A DNA stretch of 64,000 bases from CANQBR01 sp964641395 (GTDB lineage: Bacteria; Bacillota; Negativicutes; Acidaminococcales; Acidaminococcaceae), in assembly GCA_964641395.1 (NCBI GenBank), contig CAZXKQ010000003.1, positions 16,854 through 80,853 of the forward strand, written 5' to 3'. Shown piece by piece: positions 7,737 through 15,564 of the stretch. A program made the translations under genes and the position numbers. The first letter of the stretch is position 1. Every line of letters starts with the position of its first letter. The notes beneath the pieces are model-generated. The model was given only the letters and a program-made list of their open reading frames with translations. It had not been told where the DNA came from and searched no databases.

Positions 7737-9786
7737 ACTGGCTACCACCCTCGGTTTTTGCTACGGGGTGAAGCGGGCGGTGCAGCTGGCCTTTGACGCC
7801 GCCGCCCGGGGGGAGGAGGGCGCCACCCTAGGCCCCCTCATCCACAACCCCCAGCTCATCGATCAATTGGCGGCGGCAGGGATAGGCTGCCGGGAGGAGG
7901 TGGGGGACTTTCCCCCCGGCTCCACCATCATCATCCGCTCCCACGGGGTGGGGCCCCAGGTTTACCAGGCCATCCAGGAGAGGGGGCTGCGGCTCATCGA
8001 CGCCACCTGCCCCAGCGTGGCCCTGGCCCAGAAGAAGGCGGCGGAAGCTGCCGCTGACGGCTACCTGCCCCTGATTATCGGCGAAAAAAATCATCAAGAA
8101 GTAAAAAGTTTGTTAAGTCATGCAGGAAAACAGGCTGTTTGTGTAGAAGATGACAAGGATATTGCTAATATCCCCTCTTGGCCCCGCTACGGGGTGATCA
8201 TCCAGACCACCTTTGAGGAGGCCAAGTTCCGGCAGCTGTTGGCGGCCATCAAGGCGGCCAAGGGCGGGGAGTACCGGATCGAGAGCACCATCTGCCACGC
8301 CACCGCCCAGCGGCAGCAGGCGGCGGTGGAGCTGGCCGCCCAGGTGGACGCCATGGTGGTGATAGGGGGACGGAGCAGCGCCAACACCAGGCATCTCTAC
8401 GAGATAGTGAAGCGGGTCTGCCCCCGGAGCTACCAGGTGGAGACGGCGGCAGAGTTGGAGCCGGCCTGGTTCGCAGGTTGTGAGGTAGTAGGTATTACGG
8501 CAGGGGCATCCACCCCCGACCGTTTAATTAAGGAGGCAAAGGCTGTAATGGAAAACGAAGATTTTGGCAAAATGCTGGAGGAACAAGGAGAAGTGGAGGT
8601 GTATCCAGGCAAGACCGTGGAAGGCGAAGTCATTCACAAGGATAATGACGGCGTTTATGTAAGCTTTGGCTATAGACATGACGGCAAAATTCCTTACAGT
8701 GAGTGGGCCGCCGGCGTACCTCTGGACCAGGTCAAGGAGAGCATAGAGGTGGGCCAGAAGGTGAAGGCCGTGGTGGTGGCTGGCAAAAACGAAGACAGCA
8801 CCGTACGCCTGTCCAAGATCAGGGCTGACAAAGAGGCTGCCTGGGAGCATGTAGCCCCCCTGGAAGAAGGGGAGAGACGGCCTGCCCAGGTCACTGTCAC
8901 CCGGATCGTCAAGAACAAGGCTAAGAACATCGTAGGCCTGTCCGTAAAGGTTGAAGGGGTGGACGGCTTCATGCCTGCCTCTCACGTAGAGCTCCGCCGG
9001 GTGGAGGACTTCACTCCCTACATCGGCCAGGAGCTGGCTGCGGAGATCATCGAAGTCGACTTGGAGAAGAAGCGGATCGTAGTATCCCGCCGCAACCTGT
9101 TGAAGGCCGAGCGGGAGGCTAAGCACCAAGCCTATCTGCAGCAGAAGGAAGAGAACCGCCTCCGCCGCCAGCAAGAGCGGGAGGAGCGGGAAGAGCGGGC
9201 CTACAACTCGGTAGCCGAAGGAGAGGTGCTCCAAGGCAAGGTAGTGAAGGTGGCTGAGTTCGGCCTCTTCGTAGAGGTGGGCGACGGCCTGGTAGGCCTG
9301 GTCCACAACACCGAGCTGAGCTGGGATAGGAGCGTGAAGGCTGCCGACGTGGCCGATGTAGGCGACGAGGTAACGGTGCTGGTGAAGAAGATAGACCGGG
9401 AAGCTAAGAGGGTAGCCCTCTCCATCAAGGCCAACCTGCCGGATCCTTGGGTGGAGGAGGCCCAGCAGCTGCGCATCGGCCAGGTGCTGGACGTAGAGGT
9501 GGTCCGCTTCCTAGCCTTCGGCGCCATCGTGCGGATCAGCGAGCGGCTGGAGGGCCTGGTGCACATCTCTGAGATCGCCGAGGAGAGGATCGCCAAGCCT
9601 GACGACGTGCTGAGCCTAGGCCAGAAGGTGAAGGCTACGGTGCTGAAGAAGGATCTGGAAGGGAAGAAGATCGGCCTCTCCATCGTGCGGGCCAAGAGGC
9701 AGCAGGAGAAGGACGAGTACCGTTCCTACCTGAACAATAAGAAGGGCCTCAGCGTGGATCTCACCGACAAGTTCAAACTGGACTGA
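7726..9786 (+). CDS. ispH: IspH (HMBPP reductase) fused to a multi-S1-domain protein
   Basis: Bifunctional protein. Residues 1 to about 275 are 4-hydroxy-3-methylbut-2-enyl diphosphate reductase, the last step of the MEP isoprenoid pathway; the three [4Fe-4S] cysteines are C12, C95 and C190. Residues from about 280 carry four S1 RNA-binding domains ('VEGEVIHKDNDGVYVSFG', and one with 'EVLQGKVVKVAEFGLFVEVG'), resembling ribosomal protein S1. This fusion is known in clostridia and relatives. At the junction an AGGAGG sits 11 nt before an in-frame ATG at 8548, so the S1 part may also be made alone. Two tracts (about 8085-8175 and 8480-8720) use noticeably AT-rich codons. Confidence 0.93.
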   Translation: MKVRLATTLGFCYGVKRAVQLAFDAAARGEEGATLGPLIHNPQLIDQLAAAGIGCREEVGDFPPGSTIIIRSHGVGPQVYQAIQERGLRLIDATCPSVALAQKKAAEAAADGYLPLIIGEKNHQEVKSLLSHAGKQAVCVEDDKDIANIPSWPRYGVIIQTTFEEAKFRQLLAAIKAAKGGEYRIESTICHATAQRQQAAVELAAQVDAMVVIGGRSSANTRHLYEIVKRVCPRSYQVETAAELEPAWFAGCEVVGITAGASTPDRLIKEAKAVMENEDFGKMLEEQGEVEVYPGKTVEGEVIHKDNDGVYVSFGYRHDGKIPYSEWAAGVPLDQVKESIEVGQKVKAVVVAGKNEDSTVRLSKIRADKEAAWEHVAPLEEGERRPAQVTVTRIVKNKAKNIVGLSVKVEGVDGFMPASHVELRRVEDFTPYIGQELAAEIIEVDLEKKRIVVSRRNLLKAEREAKHQAYLQQKEENRLRRQQEREEREERAYNSVAEGEVLQGKVVKVAEFGLFVEVGDGLVGLVHNTELSWDRSVKAADVADVGDEVTVLVKKIDREAKRVALSIKANLPDPWVEEAQQLRIGQVLDVEVVRFLAFGAIVRISERLEGLVHISEIAEERIAKPDDVLSLGQKVKATVLKKDLEGKKIGLSIVRAKRQQEKDEYRSYLNNKKGLSVDLTDKFKLD

Positions 9787-9818
9787 AGGATGTAACCCCC
9801 TAGGCGCTAGGGTTGTCG

Positions 9819-9852
9819 ACGGCAGGCTGCGGCCTGCCGTTTGCTTTTTTTT
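9819..9852 (+). terminator. Intrinsic terminator after ispH-S1
   Basis: A perfect 9-bp stem (ACGGCAGGC / GCCTGCCGT) with a 4-nt loop is followed by TTGCTTTTTTTT. It closes the long housekeeping run that began near 1.5 kb. Confidence 0.92.
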
Positions 9853-9862
9853 CCTAAAGCCC

Positions 9863-9891
9863 TTGCCAAGGCCAGGGGCTTTTGGTATAAT
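9863..9891 (+). promoter_or_regulatory. Promoter of rplS
   Basis: TTGCCA and a perfect TATAAT are separated by 17 bp, immediately after the ispH-S1 terminator. The predicted transcript has a leader of about 150 nt before the L19 start. Confidence 0.8.
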
Positions 9892-9897
9892 AGGACG

Positions 9898-10048
9898 GTA
9901 ATACGGGCGGTCCTCTGTCTTGAGGCCCCTTCCTCCGGGGAGGGCTCCCAGCAGGCCGGCCCCCTCTGGCTGCCCGGACCGGGGCGCTGCGAGGGCTGGC
10001 GGCTAGCAGGGTTGGACGACATGAACGTCTATGGCATAGGAGGAAAGC
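9898..10048 (+). promoter_or_regulatory. Long rplS 5' leader, possible L19 autoregulatory leader
   Basis: About 150 nt lie between the predicted transcription start and rplS. The stretch contains GC-rich segments able to pair (for example around 9925-10010) and no convincing ORF. L19 leaders are known in other Firmicutes, but I could not match this sequence to that motif by eye, so the regulatory role is inference. Confidence 0.3.
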
Positions 10049-10390
10049 ATGAACATCATCGAAGTCTTAGAGCGGGAACAGCTCCGCACCGACATTCCCG
10101 AATTCCGCCCTGGCGACACCCTGAGGGTGCATGTGAAGGTAGTAGAGGGCACCCGGGAGCGTATCCAGGTTTTTGAAGGGGTCTGCATCGCCCGCAGCGG
10201 CAGCGGCGTGCGGGAGAACTTCACCGTACGCCGTATCTCCTACGGTGTAGGCGTAGAGCGTACCTTCCCCCTCCACAGCCCCCGGCTGGATAAGATCGTA
10301 GTAGCCCGGAAGGGCATCGTGCGCCGGGCTAAGTTGTACTATCTGCGCAAGCTCACCGGCAAGGCCGCCCGGATCAAGGAGCGCCGCTGA
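10049..10390 (+). CDS. rplS: 50S ribosomal protein L19
   Basis: Large-subunit protein at the 30S-50S interface. The sequence carries the L19 signature (DTLRVHVKVVEGTRERIQVFEGV, then FTVRRISYGVGVERTFPLHSP) and the basic tail 'RRAKLYYLRKLTGKAARIKERR'. Length 113 aa is standard. The SD is AGGAGG, close to the ATG. Unlike in many bacteria, rimM and trmD are not adjacent: the gene has its own promoter and terminator. Confidence 0.98.
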   Translation: MNIIEVLEREQLRTDIPEFRPGDTLRVHVKVVEGTRERIQVFEGVCIARSGSGVRENFTVRRISYGVGVERTFPLHSPRLDKIVVARKGIVRRAKLYYLRKLTGKAARIKERR

Positions 10391-10418
10391 GCAGCGGTTT
10401 CCCAGGAGAGCCACAGTC

Positions 10419-10445
10419 AAGGGATCGCCAGGCGGTCCCTTTTCT
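10419..10445 (+). terminator. Intrinsic terminator after rplS
   Basis: A 10-bp stem (AAGGGATCGC / GCGGTCCCTT, one G-U pair) with a 3-nt loop is followed by TTCTC. The T-tract is short. Confidence 0.7.
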
Positions 10446-10470
10446 CATAGCTAGGGGTGGATTATTTCCC

Positions 10471-10499
10471 TTTACTATGGCGGCTTAATCTGTTATACT
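10471..10499 (+). promoter_or_regulatory. Promoter of lepB
   Basis: TTTACT and TATACT are separated by 17 bp, just downstream of the rplS terminator and 32 bp before the lepB start. Confidence 0.65.
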
Positions 10500-10530
10500 A
10501 AACCGTAGTGTAGAAAGGTGATACAGCCCT

Positions 10531-11121
10531 ATGAACAGAACCCGCAGGGAGAAGGAGAAGGAGAAGCACTCTTGGCAGGATACGGCCAGCGATTGGCTGG
10601 TCAGCATCATCGTGGCCGTGGCCCTGGCCTTCTGCATCCGCACCTTCTTGGTGGAGCCCTACATGGTAGAGGGAACCTCTATGTACCCTACCCTGGTGAA
10701 CCACGAACGGCTGCTGGTGGACAAGCTGAGCTTTTTCTTCACCGATCCCGCCCGGGGGGAGATCGTAGTCTTCCGCTACCCTAAGGACGAGAGCAGGGAC
10801 TTTATCAAGCGGGTCATCGCCGTAGGAGGGGACACGGTGGAACTGCGGGACGGCCGGGTGCTGGTGAACGGCAAGCAGCTGGAGGAGGACTACGTGTGGA
10901 AGGAAGACCCGAAGGGGGCCAACCACAGCGACTACCGGAAGGCAGTGGTGCCTAAGGGCCACATCTTCGTGCTGGGGGACAACCGCAATAATTCTGAGGA
11001 CAGCCGTTTCGCCGACGTGTCCTTCGTGCCCCACAAGCTGGTGAAGGGGCGGGCCCTGGCCGCCTTCTGGCCGGTGGAGCAGGCCCGGGTCCTCCATCCG
11101 GATCCTGGCAGGGCTAAGTGA
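10531..11121 (+). CDS. lepB: Signal peptidase I
   Basis: Membrane-anchored serine protease that removes signal peptides from secreted proteins. A single N-terminal membrane segment (residues about 20-38) follows a charged head. The catalytic Ser is S50 in GTSMYPT and the general base is K93 in KRVIAVGGD. The C-terminal GDNRNNSEDSR box is conserved. Length 196 aa fits the small Firmicutes type. The stop overlaps the ylqF start. Confidence 0.96.
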   Translation: MNRTRREKEKEKHSWQDTASDWLVSIIVAVALAFCIRTFLVEPYMVEGTSMYPTLVNHERLLVDKLSFFFTDPARGEIVVFRYPKDESRDFIKRVIAVGGDTVELRDGRVLVNGKQLEEDYVWKEDPKGANHSDYRKAVVPKGHIFVLGDNRNNSEDSRFADVSFVPHKLVKGRALAAFWPVEQARVLHPDPGRAK

Positions 11122-11981
11122 TGGACAGACCCCAATTGGCCATCCAGTGGTTTCCCGGCCACATGACCAAGGCCAAGCGGATGATGGAGGCCCAGCTGAA
11201 GCTGGTGGACGTGGTGGTAGAGCTCTTAGACGCCCGGGCCCCCCGCTCCAGCCGCAGCCCCCTGCTGAGGCAGCTGCTGGCCGGTAAGCCCCATGTGCTG
11301 GCCCTGAACAAGGCGGACATGGCGGACGGCGCCCAGACGGCCCTGCACCTGCAGCGCTTAGCGGAGGAGGGCTGCCCCGTCTGCCTGCTGGCTGCGGAGA
11401 AGGGCAGGGGGCTGAAGGAGCTGGTGGCCGCCATCAGGGAGGCAGCCAGCCCGGCCCTGGCCCGTTGGCGGCAGAAGGGCTTACGGCCCAGGCCGGTGCG
11501 GGTGATGATCCTGGGCATACCCAACGTAGGCAAGTCCACCCTTATCAACCGGCTGGCCGGGAAGAACAAGGCGGCGGTGGAGGACAGGCCCGGGGTGACA
11601 CGGGGCCAGCAGTGGGTGAGCATAGCCCAGGGGCTGGAACTGTTAGACACCCCCGGAGTGCTCAGCCCCAAACTGGAAGACGGGGGCGTGGGCTTCGCCC
11701 TGGCGGTGACCGGGGCCATCAGGGAGGAGGTCTTCGACCGGGAGCAGGCGGCCTTGCTGCTGTTGGGCTTCTTGCGAGAGACCTATCCCCGGCTTTTGAC
11801 AAGTAAATACGCTATTGTTCTTGAGACTAGTGATTTGGTAGAAGATGTAGTGGCGAAAATCGCAGTTTCTCGTGGTTGTCTTAAAACCGGCGGCAGCGTG
11901 GATGTCCAACGGGTGCTCAGCCTGGTACTGCGGGATTTTCGCTCTGGCAGACTGGGCCGGGCCACTGTGGACCAAGCCTAG
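11121..11981 (+). CDS. ylqF: Ribosome biogenesis GTPase YlqF/RbgA
   Basis: Circularly permuted GTPase needed for late 50S assembly. The motif order is permuted: G4 (NKAD, near residue 62) comes first, then G1 (GIPNVGKST, near 132-140), then G3 (DTPG). The N-terminal 'IQWFPGHMTKA' is the RbgA hallmark. A GTG one codon upstream is an alternative start. A segment near 11798-11895 switches to AT-rich codons while the reading frame and family similarity continue. Confidence 0.94.
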   Translation: MDRPQLAIQWFPGHMTKAKRMMEAQLKLVDVVVELLDARAPRSSRSPLLRQLLAGKPHVLALNKADMADGAQTALHLQRLAEEGCPVCLLAAEKGRGLKELVAAIREAASPALARWRQKGLRPRPVRVMILGIPNVGKSTLINRLAGKNKAAVEDRPGVTRGQQWVSIAQGLELLDTPGVLSPKLEDGGVGFALAVTGAIREEVFDREQAALLLLGFLRETYPRLLTSKYAIVLETSDLVEDVVAKIAVSRGCLKTGGSVDVQRVLSLVLRDFRSGRLGRATVDQA

Positions 11982-11985
11982 GCAG

Positions 11986-12006
11986 GCCGCCGCAAGGCGG
12001 CTTTTC
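11986..12006 (+). terminator. Intrinsic terminator after ylqF
   Basis: Perfect GCCGCC / GGCGGC stem, GCAA tetraloop, then TTTTC, 4 bp after the ylqF stop codon. Confidence 0.8.
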
Positions 12007-12125
12007 TCATGCGTTTTTTGGTGGTAGTTGGTGCTTCTCCGGCCACAGGCCGGGGACGGGCCGGCCCTTGAGGCAGTACGCGGCGGGCCTGAAGAAACTT
12101 CTGGAAAGGAGGAGGTACTGCTAGT

Positions 12126-12965
12126 ATGAGTGGTTTGACTCTTAGGGAAATAAGGGAGCTGTTGCAGGCGCCGGAGGGTGCTAGCCAGTCCCTGCTGGCC
12201 TCCCTGGCCCAGGATCCCCGCCAGGGGGTGCAGGCCCTGCTCCAGGCCTACCAGGCCCGGCTGCGGCGCCAGGAGGCGGAGAGGGCCCGGCTGGGACAGC
12301 TCTACAGCTATGAGCGGCAGCTGGCAGAGGCCGGTTACAGCCCCGTCTGCGGCGTAGACGAGGCCGGCCGGGGGCCCCTGGCGGGGCCCATGGTGGTGGC
12401 AGGGGTGAGCCTGCCCCTGGACGCCTTCCTGCCAGGGCTGAACGACAGCAAGAAGCTGAGCGCCTCCGCCCGGGCGAGGCTGTATGAGGCCGTCCTAGGC
12501 CAGGCCCTCGGGGTGGAGGTGGCCCTGATCAGCGTCAGCACCATCGACAGGCTGAACGTCTACCAGGCCGCCAAATGGGGCTTCCAACAGGTGATCCAGC
12601 GGCTCCGCCCCCGGCCCGCGGCCGCCCTTACCGACGCCATGCCCCTGCCGGCGGCAGTCGGCAAGGTGGTGAGCCTGGTCCACGGGGACGCCCGCAGCGC
12701 CGCCATCGCCGCCGCCAGCATAGTGGCCAAGGTGACCAGGGACAGGCTGATGCTGGAACTGGACCGGGCCTATCCCGTCTACGGCTTCGCCCGGCACAAG
12801 GGGTACGGCAGCAGGGAGCACCTGGCGGCCCTGGCCCGCTACGGCCCCTGCCCCCAGCACCGCCGCTCCTATGAGCCGGTGAAGAGCCTGGGCCTAGGGC
12901 CGGCCCCGGTGGAGGAAGACCTGTTCTTCTCCCCTCTGGCAGGGCAGTACCGGGCTGAGGTTTGA
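12126..12965 (+). CDS. rnhB: Ribonuclease HII
   Basis: Cleaves the RNA strand of RNA-DNA hybrids and removes misincorporated ribonucleotides. Residues 1-72 form the helical N-terminal extension common in Firmicutes RnhB. The catalytic domain begins at CGVDEAGRGPLAGP, with D78 and E79 as metal ligands. 'AAASIVAKVTRDRLM' and 'GYGSREHLAAL' are further conserved blocks. Length 279 aa. Strong SD (AAAGGAGGAGG) before the ATG. Its stop overlaps the next gene. Confidence 0.95.
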   Translation: MSGLTLREIRELLQAPEGASQSLLASLAQDPRQGVQALLQAYQARLRRQEAERARLGQLYSYERQLAEAGYSPVCGVDEAGRGPLAGPMVVAGVSLPLDAFLPGLNDSKKLSASARARLYEAVLGQALGVEVALISVSTIDRLNVYQAAKWGFQQVIQRLRPRPAAALTDAMPLPAAVGKVVSLVHGDARSAAIAAASIVAKVTRDRLMLELDRAYPVYGFARHKGYGSREHLAALARYGPCPQHRRSYEPVKSLGLGPAPVEEDLFFSPLAGQYRAEV

Positions 12966-13330
12966 CTAAGGAGAGAGCTTATCTAGGAGCTAGCGGCGAG
13001 GATCTGGCCTGCCGCTATCTGCTGCAAAAAGGTTATACCATACTCCATCGCAACCTGGTCTGCGGCCGGCTGGGAGAGCTGGACATCGTAGCCCGCAAGC
13101 CAGGCTTTCTCTGCTTCATCGAGGTGAAGACCCGCAGCAGCGACCTGTACGGCCTGCCCTGCGAGGCGGTGACCAAGGGGAAGCAGCGCAAGCTGCGCCG
13201 CTGCGCCCAGTACTATCTGCTGCGCCAGGGCTACGGCCCCGACCCGCCGGCCCTCTCTTTTGAGATTGTAGAGATCTACAGGCAGCAGGACGGGGGCAGC
13301 TATCTGCGGCACCTGCCCCACTGCTTTTAG
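12962..13330 (+). CDS. yraN: UPF0102 / YraN family endonuclease-like protein
   Basis: Small protein of the YraN family with a restriction-endonuclease-like fold; cellular role not firmly known. It shows the family motifs GxxGEDLA near the start, GELDIVAR near residue 40 and FIEVKTR near residue 53. Length 122 aa is typical. The start is TTG, overlapping the rnhB stop, with GAGG just upstream; no ATG is available in frame before the conserved region. The rnhB-yraN-comM order is common. Confidence 0.9.
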   Translation: MTKERAYLGASGEDLACRYLLQKGYTILHRNLVCGRLGELDIVARKPGFLCFIEVKTRSSDLYGLPCEAVTKGKQRKLRRCAQYYLLRQGYGPDPPALSFEIVEIYRQQDGGSYLRHLPHCF

Positions 13331-13373
13331 GCGGCTTCCAGGGACGGAAGAAGAAGGATGGAGGAGGTAGACT

Positions 13374-14894
13374 ATGTTTGCCCATGTTTTAGGCGAAACC
13401 ACCCTAGGCATAGACGGGGTGAGCATCGCTGTAGAAGTAGACGTTGCCAACGGCCTGCCGGGCTTTGACATCGTAGGCCTGCCCAATGCGGCAGTGAAGG
13501 AGTCCAAGGAGAGGGTGAAGGCGGCCTTCCGCAACACCGGCCTGCCCTTTCCCCTCACCCACATCACCGTGAACCTAGCGCCGGCGGATTTGAAGAAGGA
13601 GGGCTCCGGCCTGGACCTGGCCATAGCGGTAGGCATCCTGGCCAGCTCCCACTACCTGCGCCAAAAAGAGGTGTCAGGCAAGGTCTTCATCGGCGAACTA
13701 TCCTTAGACGGCAAGCTGCGGGAGGTGAGCGGCGTCCTGTCCATGATCCTGGAGGCCAGGAGGGCGGGCTACCAGGAGGTCTACATCCCCAGCGGCAACG
13801 AGGCAGAGGGGAAGCTGGTCCAGGGCCTCCGGGTCTACGGGGTGCCGGACCTGGCCAGCCTCATCGCCCATTTGAAGGGGGAGCAGCTCTTGCCGGCCCT
13901 GCCCAAGGAGGATCTGCTGCTGAGCGGACCCCGCTCCTACGCCTACGACTTCAGCGAGGTCCGGGGCCAGCTGGTGGCCCGGCGGGCCCTGGAGATAGCC
14001 GCCGCCGGGGGCCACAGCATCCTGATGGTAGGCTCTCCTGGTTGCGGCAAGACCATGCTGGCCCGCAGGCTGGTAACCATCATGCCCCCTATGACCGAGG
14101 CGGAGGCCCTGGAGGTTACTAAGATCTATTCCATCGTAGGCATGCTGCCTAAGGGAGGCAGCATCATGCTGGAGCGGCCCTTCCGCAGCCCCCACCACAG
14201 CGTCTCCGCCAACGCCCTGCTGGGAGGGGGCAGCGTGCCCAGGCCGGGGGAGGTGACCCTTAGCCACAACGGGGTGCTCTTCCTAGACGAGCTGCCGGAA
14301 TTTGAGCGGAACACCCTGGAAATGCTCCGCCAGCCCTTGGAGGACGGGGCGGTGAACATCTCCCGGGTGCGGGCGGCCCTCAGCTTTCCCAGCCGCTTCC
14401 TCCTCATCGGGGCCATGAACCCCTGCCCCTGCGGCTACTATGGGGATCCAGTCCACCCCTGCACCTGCAAGCCTAAGCAGATCGATGACTACCGCCGCCG
14501 CATCTCCGGCCCCCTGCTGGACCGGATCGACATGCAGATCAACTTGGTGCGGGTGGAGTTCGGCCAGCTGAAGCACCGGGAGGCAGGGGAGGCCTCCCCG
14601 GCTATCCGGCAGCGGGTGGTGGCCGCCAGGCAGCGGCAACTGCAGCGCTTCCAGGACGGGGATATCTACTGCAACGCCCAGATGGGCCGCAGCCAGGTGG
14701 AGCAGTTCTGCTCCTTGGACGGGGCGGCCCAGCAGCTGCTGGAGAAGTACTTTAATGCTCTCAACCTCAGCGCCCGCAGCCACGACCGCATCCTCAAGGT
14801 GGCCCGCACCATAGCCGACTTAGGGGGCCAGGAGGAGATCAGCGGCCGCCACATCGCCGAGGCCATCTCTTTGCGTACCAGTATGCAAAACTAG
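13374..14894 (+). CDS. comM: ComM / YifB-type Mg-chelatase-like AAA+ ATPase
   Basis: Hexameric AAA+ helicase that promotes branch migration during natural transformation in some bacteria; its role here is inferred from family. An N-terminal Lon-like domain (residues 1-170) is followed by the AAA+ core with Walker A GSPGCGKT near residue 220. 'GVLFLDELPEF' is the Walker B region. A Cys motif (CPCGYYGDPVHPCTC) lies near residue 350. Length 506 aa is standard. Confidence 0.93.
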   Translation: MFAHVLGETTLGIDGVSIAVEVDVANGLPGFDIVGLPNAAVKESKERVKAAFRNTGLPFPLTHITVNLAPADLKKEGSGLDLAIAVGILASSHYLRQKEVSGKVFIGELSLDGKLREVSGVLSMILEARRAGYQEVYIPSGNEAEGKLVQGLRVYGVPDLASLIAHLKGEQLLPALPKEDLLLSGPRSYAYDFSEVRGQLVARRALEIAAAGGHSILMVGSPGCGKTMLARRLVTIMPPMTEAEALEVTKIYSIVGMLPKGGSIMLERPFRSPHHSVSANALLGGGSVPRPGEVTLSHNGVLFLDELPEFERNTLEMLRQPLEDGAVNISRVRAALSFPSRFLLIGAMNPCPCGYYGDPVHPCTCKPKQIDDYRRRISGPLLDRIDMQINLVRVEFGQLKHREAGEASPAIRQRVVAARQRQLQRFQDGDIYCNAQMGRSQVEQFCSLDGAAQQLLEKYFNALNLSARSHDRILKVARTIADLGGQEEISGRHIAEAISLRTSMQN

Positions 14895-14939
14895 TTTTCC
14901 TTCTCTATTTTGAAGCAGATACTACGGTATTTATCGGCT

Positions 14940-14967
14940 TTTAACTTTTCTTCTTTTGTTGTAGAAT
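14940..14967 (+). promoter_or_regulatory. Weak candidate promoter upstream of the XRE regulator
   Basis: TTTAAC and TAGAAT are 16 bp apart in an AT-rich patch. The start codon of the regulator lies about 200 bp downstream across a GC-rich leader, so the assignment is tentative. I see nothing else between 14895 and 15166. Confidence 0.25.
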
Positions 14968-15166
14968 ATTTAGCAAGGAAGATCAGTAGGGTTCCGGCCT
15001 TCCAGGCAGGGGCCCGGAGGGCGGTACAGGCCCGAACCCAGCCCTGACGGCAGGGGGCCAAGACCTGGCTCCCTCCCCAGCCAGAGCTTTGCCAGGGGGG
15101 CGTCCCGCCCCGGCTGGCAGGTTGCCGGCGGGCTAGGAAGTAGTGCAAGGAAACGAGGTGCAGACT

Positions 15167-15493
15167 ATGGTAAGCAACGAGTTCATCATCGCCCGTATCA
15201 ACGAGCTGTGCGAGAAGAAAAAGCTGTCCCACTACCGCTTGGCTCTGAAAAGCGGCATCGCCCAGTCCTCAGTCTCTTCTATGCTGAACGGCAAAAGCAC
15301 CCCTTCTGTCTACAGCTTGGAGAAGCTGTGCAAGGGCTTGGACATGACCCTGGCCCAGTTCTTCGCCGGGGAGGATGCCTATCCAGACTTCACTCCTATG
15401 CAGGAGGAGCTATTCACCACCTTCAACGCCCTCTCCAAGCGGAAGAAAGAGTTGGTTCTGGCCTATGTGCAGGGCCTCAGAGATGCGAAATAG
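15167..15493 (+). CDS. XRE-family helix-turn-helix transcriptional regulator
   Basis: DNA-binding protein of 108 aa. Residues 8-65 form an HTH_3/XRE domain with the pattern 'LSHYRLALKSGIAQSSVSSMLNG' (helix 2-turn-helix 3) and 'SLEKLCKGLDMTLAQFF'. The short C-terminal tail is charged and helical. The ATG is preceded by GAGGTG at good spacing; an upstream GTG at 15143 is in frame but less likely. It is monocistronic, bounded downstream by a terminator. Targets unknown. Confidence 0.85.
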   Translation: MVSNEFIIARINELCEKKKLSHYRLALKSGIAQSSVSSMLNGKSTPSVYSLEKLCKGLDMTLAQFFAGEDAYPDFTPMQEELFTTFNALSKRKKELVLAYVQGLRDAK

Positions 15494-15504
15494 CGAGCAC
15501 CAGG

Positions 15505-15543
15505 CCCCAGCCGGCTGGATAGGGCAGGCTGGGGTCTTTTTTT
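15505..15543 (+). terminator. Intrinsic terminator after the XRE regulator
   Basis: 8-bp stem CCCCAGCC / GGCTGGGG with a 14-nt loop, followed by TCTTTTTTT. Confidence 0.85.
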
Positions 15544-15564
15544 ACGGAAAGCAGGGAAGCAGGT

